A stretch of 64,000 nt of DNA from Stictocephala bisonia (lineage: Eukaryota; Arthropoda; Insecta; Hemiptera; Membracidae), in the NCBI GenBank assembly GCA_035578905.1, contig JAQJVL010000155.1, positions 62,001-126,000 on the forward strand, written 5' to 3'. The position numbers were made by a program, and so were the translations under genes. Of this stretch, positions 11,131 to 22,330 are shown one piece after another. Each line of letters starts with the position of its first letter. Within the stretch, counting starts at the first letter, position 1. The notes beneath the pieces were generated by a model. It saw only the letters and a program-made list of their open reading frames with translations, was not told the DNA's origin and did not search any database.

Positions 11131-11792
11131 ATGATCATAATTGGCCTAGTTACAGATTATTATGTTATTAAATTTAAGGTATAACTTTACCATCGGAAAT
11201 GACAGTTTGACGCTTTTATAATGCATGTTAAAATTAAGTACAGCCTCGCCTTAGACAGTAAAATGTTTTTTCTCTTTTGTTAATAGCCTGTAGAATATAT
11301 ATACTAGGGGACTTTATTTATTTATTATTTTTTTAAATATTATTGATATGTCATTTTCATTTGAAATTACAGTCATGTGTTATACCAAGGCATTAGTGTT
11401 TGTGACTCCCTCCAATTGAATTACATTTATCATTATAATTAATTATATTAGCAGGAATTAAATTAAGTCTTGAGTTTGCATATGACACAACTAAAATAAA
11501 ACTATTGTAATGGTTAAGAAATTATTTAATTCTCTATCTTTCATATTACTGATAAAATAACTTTAAATTATGATGTTTTCTTCCAAATGTATTATTCCAA
11601 AACATCCGTCAACACTTTATAGTAACCGTGTTTTAATTAGTTAAAATTAGTTTTAGTCCGCAGTCAATTCATTCTGTAAATAGCAGTAGCTGGGTCGACA
11701 TTTAATAGTGGTTTTATAACCCTAATCCTCTGAGTCCGTAGGAAGATGAAGCCTGAGGTCATTTGAGTGCGTCAGCGGAAATGTGAAGTTGC
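11131..11792. other. AT-rich DNA without recognisable genes
   Basis: AT-rich sequence; the last 100 bp (11,690-11,792) become GC-richer and may belong to the RT-like remnant that follows. Nothing else recognised. Confidence 0.45.
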
Positions 11793-12095
11793 CGCAACGC
11801 AATGAATATCAATGGGCCGATAACGCTACCTTGCGTCGCGCCGCACATGTCTGCATCACATATTCAAGGGCACCACGCCACACCGCTGCCAAACCGTAAC
11901 CACGAGAATGAATCACAAGTAGAATCTACCCGTTGGGGTCATCTCGTGGATTTAGATGGAACTCAGCAGGAAATGACTCAGGGGCATAATGACATAGCCG
12001 TAGCTGAAATAATTGCAGGTCCAACAATCAGTATTTGGTAGGCGGTACATCCTGTGAAATTTCTGCCGAGTCGGAAAGACCATTAGTAAACAAGG
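11793..12095 (-). pseudogene. Possible reverse-transcriptase scrap
   Basis: GC-richer patch. On the minus strand near 11,850-11,803 one frame reads CGATQGSVIGPLIFIA, very close to the (G)xPQGSxLGPLLF block shared by non-LTR reverse transcriptases. The sequence upstream on that strand contains stops and no clear RT motif, and no aspartate box was found downstream. A 79-codon frame on the plus strand (11,802-12,041) overlaps it and is probably its antisense shadow. Kept at low confidence because only one motif supports it. Confidence 0.4.
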
Positions 12096-12149
12096 TGTGG
12101 ATGTGTGAAACATTTTTAATGTTTTATGTTTCTAACTTACCAGATTTTT

Positions 12150-12722
12150 GAAATCTATCCTGGGTCTACTGTCTGAAATCTACTGAAATCTATCCTGGGT
12201 CTACTGTCTGAAATCTACTGAAATCTATCCTGGGTCTACTGTCTGAAATCTACTGAAATCTATCCTGGGTCTACTGTCTGAAATCTACTGAAATCTATCC
12301 TGGGTCTACTGTCTGAAATCTACTGAAATCTATCCTGGGTCTACTGTCTGAAATCTACTGAAATCTATCCTGGGTCTACTGTCTGAAATCTACTGAAATC
12401 TATCCTGGGTCTACTGTCTGAAATCTACTGAAATCTATCCTGGGTCTACTGTCTGAAATCTACTGAAATCTATCCTGGGTCTACTGTCTGAAATCTACTG
12501 AAATCTATCCTGGGTCTACTGTCTGAAATCTACTGAAATCTATCCTGGGTCTACTGTCTGAAATCTACTGAAATCTATCCTGGGTCTACTGTCTGAAATC
12601 TACTGAAATCTATCCTGGGTCTCCTGTCTGAAATCTATCCTGGGTCTACTGTCTGAAATCTATTGAAATCTATCCTGGGTCAACTGTCTGAAATCTACTG
12701 AAATCTATCCTGGGTTTTTGAA
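12150..12722 (+). repeat. 35-bp satellite, about 16 copies
   Basis: Highly homogeneous 35-bp unit made of TGAAATCTAC, TGAAATCTAT, CCTGGGTCTA and CTGTC. The first two decamers are themselves a near-duplication. The last three units are diverged (one lacks a decamer, and substitutions occur at 12,620-12,720), marking the array edge. No coding frame is maintained. Confidence 0.97.
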
Positions 12723-12904
12723 ATCTATACATCTTGGGTCCCTACTTATTTTGCAAATGTGTTGAATCATTACTTTTCTCATTTCGCTATAATGGTTGCT
12801 ACGTACATTGCTCTTAAATTTCAAATTTAGTTAGAGTACAAACATTCAAAAGTGGAAATACTAAGTTATAGAAATGTATAAATAAAACACACACACATTA
12901 ATGA

Positions 12905-13015
12905 ATCTCTCTTGTCTGAGGAACGTAAACGCGGTTTACCGAAAGCGATCACCATAATATGTAAACAGTTCGTAATTTTAATGTAATACATTTGTGACGT
13001 TCACTTGTAATGTAA
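12905..13015 (+). mobile_element. Penelope-like terminal repeat with hammerhead-like core
   Basis: Same family as 19,571-19,709 but inverted relative to it. From 12,916: CTGAGGA, bases AC, stem GTAAAC, loop GCG, stem GTTTAC, a C, then GAAA (12,941-12,944), GCGATC and ACCA. Stem II (6 bp) is perfect and its sequence differs from the 19.6-kb copy on both arms, so pairing is kept while bases change. The stem I strand TTGT pairs only partly with ACCA, and stem III has a G where the best copy has T. Downstream GTGACGTTCACTTGTA also matches the 19.58-kb copy, confirming the family. Flanking body of the element is absent. Confidence 0.75.
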
Positions 13016-15869
13016 CAATATAACGTTTTCTACATATTTTACAAACTCGTTAGACTATGATTAGAAATGGGTATATTAATATGCATAATATTATCTACGT
13101 GTTAAAGTCACATACAACTGTATTAAATTTACAAAAGCGTCTTCATAAATGTTTCATTCAACCTAAAACGTTACATTCCCATAATTCTCTGCATTAATTT
13201 TATTTGTGATTTGTAGAAAAATCTATATTATAACAATAGTCTTTCCCTTAAGGTTGCAGAAGAAATAAAATGTGAAATTATTACACAGTTAGTTTGAAAT
13301 ATATTTAATTAGAACCCATTAAGCCACACTGTTAATTTTTTTTTAATGTATACATAAAGTTTAATATATATATATATATATTCTTTATTTATTTTTAAAG
13401 GTTTGTTTGTTGTTGAAACATTATAAATATTAATTACTAAACATTATAATGATTATAAATAAATAATGCTTTCAACCCCTTGGAATTTATATTCTTGAAT
13501 TGTCGTTGCAAGCTGCCATTTAGCAATAATTACTCTTAACACTCATTACTAATACAACTTTAGGTTGTTACAACTTGCGAGAGTTATTACTTACCATTCC
13601 ATTTTTATATAGTTAAATAAGAATGAGGATTTGATCATCGATCTGAGCTTAAAAAATATCAATTTTTAAATTTCATCTACCATAATAGAAAAACTACAAG
13701 AATCCCTGAGTGAATCAGTTAACTTTCGTGGTGTGAACATACCGTAGTATATTCCATAATGCAATACATATGGATGGAGTTTTACAACTTCACCAAACCG
13801 TATATCTTCCATTTTATGGACTCGACCATTATTTATGTTTAATTAACTGAATATTTACTTAGCAGCTAAACAAACTAAGTGCAGCTTTTAACATTCGTAA
13901 TAAAATGTAATCAGCACCTATATAACGTGGTCTTTTACATATATTAAGTAAATCTAATTAAATAAGCAATAAAATTCAATCAGGATAAGATGCAATTAGA
14001 ATAACATTACTGGAAAATGTCCTTCGATTATAATAATTAAACTTCGTATGAAGAAATCACTTCATAATTCCGACTTTATTATTGTTAAGAAAGATTCTCT
14101 AATGATATCAGACATTTTAGATTTAGCTGGTTTAATGGACCAAACTTAAATAGGCAATTAGGGAGAGGTATAGAAAGTTGTATATAAAATACGTCCCTTC
14201 TGACGTGAAGACACTTTTGCAACATTAAAGTTCAAAGTTCAAACGTCGATGACGATAAAAACTGGAACCTATTTACCTTCAATACCTTCAAAAAAAGGTT
14301 ACAACAATTAAAAATAAGAATTAGTACTTAGATACCAAGATTCACTCAGTTGAATTTTGCAAACTGAAGAGGTAGCATCCATATCTCCCAGAGAATCCTT
14401 AGGATCGTTTGTTGTTGTTCTACCTTGTAGGTTACATTTTGTTCCGGAGGTCTTCCGCGTTTACTTTTAGACCCTATGTGGAACTCAGCCGGCGGCCTCA
14501 CCAAGGCACTCTGATACAGTCCCATTTTTGGATCTCGGCATATCTCACCTCGTGAGGAAGATCGGTCTTCGGCCTCGCCAGGATTCTTAAGCAGTATGAC
14601 AATGAATTATGGTAAACATAGTCTTTTCTAAACGATGAATGTATATTAGCAACTAAGAGACGAATGCCTTTAATTTGATAACCCACTTGGGTGTATTAGT
14701 TTAACATTACCTATTTTTGGGTTTTTGAGCATATATTTTATTTCGGGGGGGGGGGCGGAGCTCTTAAGTGTTGTCTCTTCTAAAATGTAATGGTATAATG
14801 TCATTTGGGAGATAAATACCTATAGTTCGACACCCCACTTTCTGCTAGAAGTCGACAATACATACGTAGGAGCCTCTGGGGCAGAAATCAGACTTTTCCC
14901 AGGATTGAGACTGGTGCCAATCGATTTCTCGTGGTCGGAAACCCCCCAAAAAATTAAAAATCCTCGGAGCAAAAACATTTCATCAAGACGTGGCTTCTTT
15001 TATATAATTATTTTTTATAGAAAATTTTCTATAAAAGTTATGAGTAAAAACATTTTTGTTTCAGCCATACCTAATATTTTCGTAATACTTAAATATATAT
15101 ATATATATATACTTTGTCTCTCCCATTTTATTACAAAGCTAAGAATAAACGTTAATGCTCTCTTATATACTGCGGGTCAGTGGTCACATGCACACGGAAA
15201 AGTTCAATTGAAAAACAAGACATTTATATATGATTTACGATAGACACTTAATTTACTATGAAAACTGTACTCACAATTTATTAAAATTTGCTGTCGATAA
15301 ACAATCAGTATGTTCAAAACTCCATCAAAAGCAGTATAATCTGCTCTAAAATAAATGTATTTTGCTTTTAAAAAATCATCTCTGTATAGCTATTTACTAC
15401 TCTCTAACTATTTTTCGACTACTTATATAGCCAGCAAAACACCAGCATTTTGAATTATTCCTTTCTAGTACAATAAGAAAAAAATGCTTTTTTTACTTTA
15501 TAATTGGACGAAAATAGTCATTTTCAATGGGAAAAATTGTATTACCCTGGCTGGTAATAAATATTATTAATAGATACAAAACAAAAGCATAGTGTTATTT
15601 TTGTTTCCCAAATTTTTTCTTTCTTTAAATTTTTGTGTAATAGAGCTACAAGTACTATTATAAATATTATTATTTGGCGCTTGCTAACTAAGCCAGCCAG
15701 TAGGGCTTGTAAGGCACAGCCTGACTCCGGCCACTCTTTAATATCGTGCATTAATTATAAGAGTAGCTTAATCGACAGATCTAGTAAACAGCACATATTC
15801 CTGTAAAGGAGGAATATAATTTAGTTTGTTTTATTGTAAACAGCACCACTTGTTGGCGGCCTTCCAATA
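13016..15869. other. AT-rich DNA without recognisable genes
   Basis: Mostly AT-rich. Minor items: (TA)n at 13,366-13,381 and 15,095-15,110; a G10 run at 14,746-14,755; a GC-richer patch at 14,440-14,580 (GGCGGCCTCACCAAGGCACT and CTCACCTCGTGAGGAAGATC) that has no clear reading frame and that I could not assign. The 112-codon frame at 14,905-15,243 and the 69-codon frame at 15,542-15,751 show no domain. Confidence 0.45.
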
Positions 15870-16021
15870 TAAAGTGGAAGCCTGTAAGAGGCCTCAGTTC
15901 CATAAGATTAAGCAAAGAAGAAGTTATTGGCGGCACTGAGATCGAACAGGACTTACATGATTGACAGGACTACAGTCCTTATGGGAATACAATTAACTCG
16001 GCGATCTTTTACTGATCCTTC
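15870..16021 (+). repeat. Dispersed repeat, copy 2 of 2
   Basis: Second copy of the repeat at 2,577-2,737, same orientation, with a small internal length difference (AGAAGAAGTTATTGGCGG here against AGGCCAGTAGTTATTGGCGG there). Starts right after GGCGGCCTTCC and ends near TACTGATCCTTC. Class unknown. Confidence 0.8.
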
Positions 16022-16494
16022 AGGTAACTAAATAATTTCCCCTTGTGGATCGTATGATTTGTTCCCTGAATCGGAAAAATGTGAACATGCTAAACAAATA
16101 TTTCTTACAGTTCATAGATTTCACTTTGAAGTGGGAGATATTTTATCAGTTACAATTTTCATCCGACGATTACAATAATGAAATATAAGAACACTATATT
16201 GACCGTACACTGCTTAGAGTTTACACGTTGCTTAAACCGGATAAACCGAAACAAGTCGTGCCTAAATTTTTGTCTGTCACTTCATTTGTTCATTTTTTAT
16301 AGCAAAAAGAGAGTTGGCCCATCGTTAGGAATATTTATGTCTTAATTCTGTTCAGGCATGAACTCGGGGCGTTTTTGTACATGGGGTGGGTGAGAAGGCC
16401 ATTAACTTGGGAACAGTTTATATATAAAGCGAGTAGGAGGTCCATAAATTTGGGACGTGTGTGTATGTAGGGTGGTTGAGATACCCATCAACTT

Positions 16495-17050
16495 CATAAT
16501 AACGATGATGATGGCACTCATACACACCTTCACATTTATGATGATAAAGGCACTTCTACACACTATTACGCGTACGATGATAATATTACACCTACAAATT
16601 CTTACGCTTACGATGATGATGGTGGTGGTGATACTCCTACATGTTCTCACATTTACGATGATGTGTGTGAGAGCATGTAGGAGTATCTTCAACATAAACT
16701 CATACTTACGATTTTGACGTCAGCACTTTTACTCACTATCACACTTACGATGTTAATGACAGTTATAAACACTCTCACACCATCGTAAGATGATAATGCC
16801 ACTCTTACATACTTCGCACTTAAGATGATGATGATGACACTCTCACACAACCTCAGACTTACGATAATGATGACATTCCTACATGATGTCACACTTACGG
16901 TGATAATGTCACTCCTGCAAACTTTCCTCACACTTTCATTGATGATGATGATGATACTCTTACACAGTATCACACTTACGATGATAATCGCACGCATACA
17001 AACTATCGCACATATGTTCATGGTGATACTCCCACACACCCTCACCTGCT
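16495..17050. repeat. Diverged 36-bp array (ACGATGATAAT type)
   Basis: About 15 imperfect units of roughly 33-36 bp, each with ACGATGATRAT, a run of A/C, and CTCNTACACAN or CACACTTACG. Most of the 3n-length units are open in several frames, which explains open frames of up to 118 codons on both strands; translations are repetitive and I do not call genes. Divergence is much higher than in the other arrays, so it is older or less homogenised. Confidence 0.85.
16630..16687. repeat. Hairpin-forming inverted repeat in the array
   Basis: Arms GATACTCCTACATG (16,630-16,643) and CATGTAGGAGTATC (16,674-16,687) are exact reverse complements. Pairing continues inward with TTCTCACA / TGTGAGAG-type bases, leaving a short centre around ACGATGATG. 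It is the only unit of the array in inverted orientation. Confidence 0.85.
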
Positions 17051-19034
17051 CAATATTGATAGATATAAGTATAAAGATAAATTGGATAATTTCTCCTGTT
17101 TATAAACCTACACATTCTAATGCTATATAGTTAGAAGTTCACGTAAGATATACGTATGGATTGATTTTAAACCTAATCAAACTTAAATCTAAAGCTTGTG
17201 TTGCTTAACAAAGATTAAAGGTGAATTTTCTAATTTTAATTTTTTAGTTACGTAAATTCGTCTTTCAAAATTAGTATGGTAAATAACTGTACATGGTTTA
17301 GGGAACAATAGTTTTTGTACATATTGGAAACATTGTTTATTGTAAAATTTAAAGCACGATAAGCATTGGCCATTCTTATTTAAGATTTATTCTGTGAAAC
17401 AATACATTGAAACTGGTTTAAGGTCCCATCTAGCGCTGCCTCGTGAACAACTGTCAACACGGTTCTTTGGCAGCCGGTCAAGCTAATTCGTTTGCGACCC
17501 TTGTTTTGCCGAAATAAACGTCTGAACGTGTGCGCAATGCATCCTCCCGCCTCTAATTTATTACAATAGTGGGACTTTGATAATTTATCTCTGTATTTAG
17601 AGTGCAGACATACCGCAGGTTACTGTTGAAACGTGTCTTAAATCCCACGTAGTAGTAGGCTACTTCTGACAGATTTGACGAAATATATGAAAAATCGAAA
17701 ATAAACTGATTTTTGTGTACATACTGTTTTTTTAAATATATTTTTGTTAAATGTAACGCAACATTTTAAATCATATGCGAAAACCCGCAAGTATAAAGCT
17801 ATTCTTGCAATGCCTGAATATTTTATCATCTTTTGTTGATTATTGACATTTATTGAACATTTCTGAACTATAATAACTTAAAAACCGATGGTTAGATGTG
17901 TGTTAAGCATTACTTTGAAAAGTTTTAAAAATTAACAAAAGTTTATGTATGTTTTAAGGAGATCATTTCCCTCCTCGAAAAAACCTGAAACACGAGTTTT
18001 AATTAATTAATTTATTTATTTATTTTTATTTAAACGATTCGGTTCGTAATCATTATAATAACGTAACACTTGAAGTGTCATTTGAAAGGGGAAGACCTGT
18101 TCTAGTGGACCATAAGTTGTTTTTTGTAATATATTGAGTATTGTAATACTTTTTCATTATTAAATATTTGAAATGTCATTCTTAGGATTTTACATTTAAA
18201 ACCCATAATACCAACTTTCCACGGTTAAATTGTACGTCAATTACAGGGCTGTCTACTTCCCGGCGGAGACTTGGTGGTTTGGGTAAGAAGCTACTAAAAC
18301 ATACTCCCCGTCAGAAAATTATAGGGCGTCAAAATGCCATACTCCGTAATCACATCAAAAAGGCATAAAAAACCGCAATCACATTAATAAAACGCACTTC
18401 ACAAATTTTCTAAGCTATTTAATCGTGTTTTCAAATTATTTTAAACTGACGCAAAATCGTATCAATGAAAACTCACCTAAAATATATGTCTACGTGTTAT
18501 CTACCGCAATAACATATTTAGTGTGTTTAAACAGGGGCCTATTTCACAAAGCACTCAAGAACATACAAATGGTATGCTGACAACTAATAATTTCTAAGAA
18601 AACGTTTAACTCATAAATATTCTATTAACTTTAGTAAACAAGAGGTTGCTGTACATACTTTAGAAAGTTTGGTGACTCAGACACGATATTCGCTATTAGG
18701 TGTTCCGGGAACTATTACCTCGTCACTGTTACTGACGAGTCACGTTATATCCTCTGTCGTTTCACTAACCTGTAATTTATTTATTTTAATTGTTTTTCTT
18801 TTTACTAAATATTTAAGAGGTAACAGCCATTTATAGCATTTAAATTTTTTTTTAACTCCTTAAAAAACAAAGAAAATTAAGTAAAGTAAATAGAGTAACC
18901 AGTGAATTCTTACTCTTACATATAAAACGTTGACAACTTTGTGCGTATTTTAAGGAATATGTATTATTACATGAGTGTAATATGACATGTGTAGTCTGGT
19001 TACTAACCGAGTTAAATTTATGCTCAGTAAGGAC
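17051..19034. other. AT-rich DNA with one short dispersed repeat
   Basis: AT-rich, holding only the 85-bp repeat at 17,458-17,543. No frame with a recognisable domain; the 63-codon frame at 17,638-17,829 is unremarkable. Confidence 0.5.
17458..17543 (+). repeat. Dispersed 85-bp repeat, copy 2 of 2
   Basis: Matches 3,065-3,150 in the same orientation with about one change in five to six positions by eye. Preceded by GCTGCCTCGTGAACAACTGTC, which has no counterpart at the first copy, so the family boundary is close to CACGGTTCTTTGG. Confidence 0.75.
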
Positions 19035-19135
19035 CATTTATTAATAGCCCAATAACCAAGGCAAGTAAGGGGCCTACAGCATTACGTGGAATCCGAACCA
19101 TGTTATGTTAGTCTGATTTCAGCTGATTAACAAGT
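19035..19135 (-). repeat. Dispersed repeat, inverted relative to the copy at 31 kb
   Basis: The reverse complement of this stretch matches 30,968-31,110: TGGTTCGGATTCCACGTAA, GCTGTAGG, CCTTA.TTGCC and TGGCTATTGGGCT are shared, with further weaker similarity on both sides. No coding potential; class unknown. Confidence 0.8.
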
Positions 19136-19570
19136 AGGATACTCGGTTCTCTCCCCTATGCAACATCCGAACACTGACTAGCACCCCATGTGGACACTAT
19201 AAGTTTCTCTATTAATGTCTACACCGATAGCAACCATTAAGCGTACGGCATGTTGGTAGTCATAGGACTGAGCATAGAACCTATCGAATTAAAAAAAGGT
19301 TCATTTTGATAAATCATTTGTTATTTATTTTATTTTTTTTTTTTTTTTCATAAGAATCCATTTCTTTATCCAAAATAGTTAACCAGGCTTTATGTTATCT
19401 TTCTTGGTAACTCAATAAAGAAGAAAGATCACTTGATAAACTCAATATTGTGACATTACGTAACTAATTAACATAGTTAAGACTGTAATATCAATCTGTA
19501 ATGATATAATAAAATATAGTTTTTTTAATTAGCATAATACGTGTTGGTACAAATACAGTACAAGTGAACG

Positions 19571-19709
19571 TCACACAGCAAAAATATATTATAATACAAG
19601 TAAAAAATGCACAAATATTATGGTGATCGATTTCGGTGAACCACGCTCACCTTCCTCAGACCAGAGGGATTCACATAAGAACGGACAATGATGTTCAACA
19701 ACTCAATTA
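19571..19709 (-). mobile_element. Penelope-like left terminal repeat
   Basis: Forms an inverted pair with 20,710-20,835: TGTTCAACAACTCAATT here against AATTGAGTTGTTGAACA there, plus GAGGGATTCACA/TGTGAATCCCTC and GGTGATCGATTT/AAATCGATCACC. Penelope-like elements are known to carry long-terminal-repeat-like ends that can be direct or inverted. This copy retains the full hammerhead-like segment; the right-hand copy has lost about 14 bp of it. Further decayed members lie at 10,712, 12,905 and 21,090. Confidence 0.85.
19621..19663 (-). ncRNA. Hammerhead-ribozyme-like motif (type I layout)
   Basis: Read on the minus strand from 19,663: stem I strand UGGU; catalytic core CUGAGGA, fitting CUGANGA; one unpaired A; stem II GGUGA, loop GCGUGGU, UCACC (5 bp, perfect); core GAAA; then UCGAUC, in which A-U and U-A pairs close a two-base CG loop as a minimal stem III and UC fits the required UH cleavage site; then ACCA, which pairs with UGGU to close stem I. 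Predicted scission is between 19,625 and 19,624. The very short stem III is a known feature of hammerheads in Penelope-like elements. The single extra base between the core and stem II departs from the textbook fold, and the same extra base occurs in the other two copies. Activity is inferred, not shown. Confidence 0.7.
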
Positions 19710-19734
19710 ATTGTCACCCCTTAATTGTCACCAG

Positions 19735-20583
19735 CAGAAGCTTACATTTACCAATGAACTTGAATCTATGAATTAAATCTACTTTTTGAATCTAAAAATA
19801 ATTCGTCATCGTAACAAACTTTCCATAAAGAATTTTCAGAAAACCTACTCAAACCAATTGTACAATAAATAACAGTTCTATCCATCCCCCGTCTCACAAA
19901 ACAGCTAGCTTCAGAAGTATGTTATATAGGGCGTATTCAATACCATTAAATGTTGCAGATAGAAAACAGGACATAAATGTAATAAAATCAATAGTTATTG
20001 CAAATGGATACAAAGCATCAATCATTGATGAAAATGGAAGTAGAATAGAAAAGAAAATAGAAAATAAAGTTCGAGATGATAAATGAACAACACTTAAAAA
20101 GAATAATATGATAAAGAACGAAATAAGTATGAATCCCTCCACTACAATGGACCGTTTACACAAAGAGTTGGTAATAGATTTAAGAAATTCGATTTATCAA
20201 TAGCTTTTAAGACTTTTAATACTATGTCCAATATTTTACATCCGAATATTGAAAGTGAAGATAAATTCAATAATTTGGAAATATTTAAGATTAACAGTAA
20301 TGGTTATAATATCTTTGACATAGGTCAGACTGTACATTTTAACAAAATATATAAAAAAAAACTATGTCTCTGCTTTTAAAAATAAGAAACCTGAAAGATC
20401 TAATGTAGCAAAACATCTTCTGAGCTGTACCCTCAGTTTTAATAAAATAGACGAAAATGTAGATATGCTAAAAAATTGTAATTAGGGTAGGATTATGAAT
20501 GCATGGAAAGAGTTATTTATTTTTAAAGAAAAATATAAGGATCGAGATAAATTAATTAATGAACAGGTTAATTTTGATTCCTA
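19735..20583 (+). pseudogene. Penelope-like element ORF remnant: RT C-terminus plus GIY-YIG
   Basis: Plus-strand frames, broken by stops and small shifts, encode the C-terminal part of a Penelope-like protein. In order: FLNLKI near 19,785, then a Y/F-R-K-P-T block near 19,840, HP..HK.ASFRSMLYRAYSIPLN near 19,880-19,950, an NGYKASIIDENG block near 20,010, then a GIY-YIG-type endonuclease remnant with YNIFDIGQT at 20,305-20,331, SNVAKHLL at 20,399-20,422 and GRIMNAWKELFIFKEKY near 20,485-20,535, ending at a TAA at 20,581. In this family the RT copies the element and GIY-YIG cuts the target. The catalytic RT palm is absent, so the copy is 5'-truncated. The inverted terminal repeats on both sides support the assignment. 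Confidence 0.82.
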
Positions 20584-20709
20584 AATAGTTGTTAATAACG
20601 TATTTTCAGTGATTAAAAGAACAGAAGTAACAGCCAATAGAAATTAGCTAATCACAGCAGCCGTTTTTTTGACATTTCAAGCCAATAGTGTCACGTGGTT
20701 GTAGGCCTA

Positions 20710-20835
20710 TAAATTGAGTTGTTGAACACTATTTTCATTCTTTTGTGAATCCCTCTGGTCTGGTTCACCTAAATCGATCACCATATTTGTACTTGTATTT
20801 TAATATATTTGTGCTTTTCGTGCTTATATTGTAAT
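20710..20835 (+). mobile_element. Penelope-like right terminal repeat, ribozyme core deleted
   Basis: Reverse complement of 19,571-19,709. The stretch that should read CTGAGGAAGGTGAGCGTGG before TTCACC is shortened to CTGG, removing most of the core and one arm of stem II, and GAAA is changed to TAAA. This copy cannot form the fold. Confidence 0.85.
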
Positions 20836-21089
20836 AAAAAATATAATGTTTGGCTTTAATGGCATGCCAACATAAAGTTGATTAACCAGGAAAAATTTAA
20901 CTATTTAATGTTGATCACAAATATCTAATTTTAGTGCAATTGAAGAATGAAAATTGAAGCTAGTTGATATTTGGTCCGTTTTGTGTAAGTCAGCACTTTC
21001 CTTAGTGGCCGTAAGTTTTCGTTAAATAAGTTTGGTTAAGTTCCCCTTTTTGTTACAAATATTCTTTAGCGTATTATGTGGGTATAAAA

Positions 21090-21200
21090 CAAATTAAGGG
21101 AATATCACACATACAAATGTACATCAATGTAATTGCAAAAATATTGGCAAACCACTTTAACTAGTCCAGAGACTCTCACAAACAATTACAAGTATTGTTT
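21090..21200 (-). mobile_element. Strongly decayed Penelope-like terminal repeat
   Basis: ATTGGCAAACCACTTTAAC, TAGTCCAGAGACTCTCACA and nearby TGCAAAAATATT align with GGTGAACCACGCTCACCTT, CAGACCAGAGGGATTCACA and TGCACAAATATT of the 19.6-kb copy. Core bases are lost. Similarity is by eye and modest. Confidence 0.45.
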
Positions 21201-22241
21201 CTTGGTTTTACGTCATCAATCATCATAGTATTTTTATACTTATACTGCCATAAATAAATTGTGTTGCGTGACGTTCATTTTTCTGTAAAATAGAATTTCA
21301 TTCAGTAATATAATATTCTTAACAGTAATCAACTTTACCTTTCGAATGTGTAATAATCATTTTGCGTAACTGTTTCAGAGGGAATGTGGGCCTAGACTCG
21401 ACCACAAGGGTTGTTATAAAACTGCCATAAACATCCTTACCACATTAGCTCTGCCAACATTGGTCACACTCTTCTGCGGATGGGGTTTGAAACCTTTTAG
21501 CTTTTATAATTGTTTAACCGTAGTCTTACCTGAATTTAAAAAAAAATCACTTATACATAGAAATATATATTTGTTTGTAGTCTGATATTTTGAATATATC
21601 ATTATTTTACATTTGAAACATTTGACTATCTTAAGCAACATTTATGCGAGTTGAATTTAATTCAAAAGATTCAGGAGAGTTGAAATGTCAAAAAACACAT
21701 ATTAAAACAATTTTTTTTATTTCGTATAGGATATTAAACTCATTAAAGCAACAATACTTTTATAATTGTATATTTTCTTTATGTTATTAAATTTGTGTTT
21801 TATAATATTTTTGAAGTTGATTGAATTATGATAAATCATTATGATTTATGATTTTTATTTATATTCTGTTATCTTAGTTATAATTCAGTTTAATATAGAA
21901 TATAGGTATATTATTTCACAAAACACAAGTTATGTAAATTTTATAACTTATCAGTATGACAATGTAATGTTACATTTATTTCTGTTGTTCTATTGATGTA
22001 ATCGGATATGTTTATTTTAATATGTTTTAATAAATATATAAAAAATAGTGTCATATTACATTTAAAATTATTATACTAAATCCACACGAAAATAAAAAAT
22101 GAATTTGTAGAAAATACGATGTATATTGTTACTTTCATATTATTTACATCTATATAGTTTTGTTTAGCGATATGATAAGCAAAATGGTATCACAATCAGA
22201 TGTTAGCTAGAGTGACAGTGTCATAAATACATTAAATGTAA
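21201..22241. other. AT-rich DNA without recognisable genes
   Basis: About 1 kb of strongly AT-rich sequence. A GC-richer patch at 21,375-21,495 has no coding or RNA signal that I recognise. Confidence 0.5.
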
Positions 22242-22265
22242 TCTATATTTATAAAAGAGGATGTT

Positions 22266-22330
<65 letters not shown>

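Noticed and set aside
14440..14580. snRNA-like (U1-like) patch on the minus strand because of CCTGGCGAGG and CACGAGGTGAG words
   Set aside because: The order and spacing do not fit U1 stems, and no Sm site or 5' end was found.
20710..20780. Hammerhead in the right Penelope-like terminal repeat
   Set aside because: Core and one stem II arm are deleted, and GAAA is changed to TAAA.
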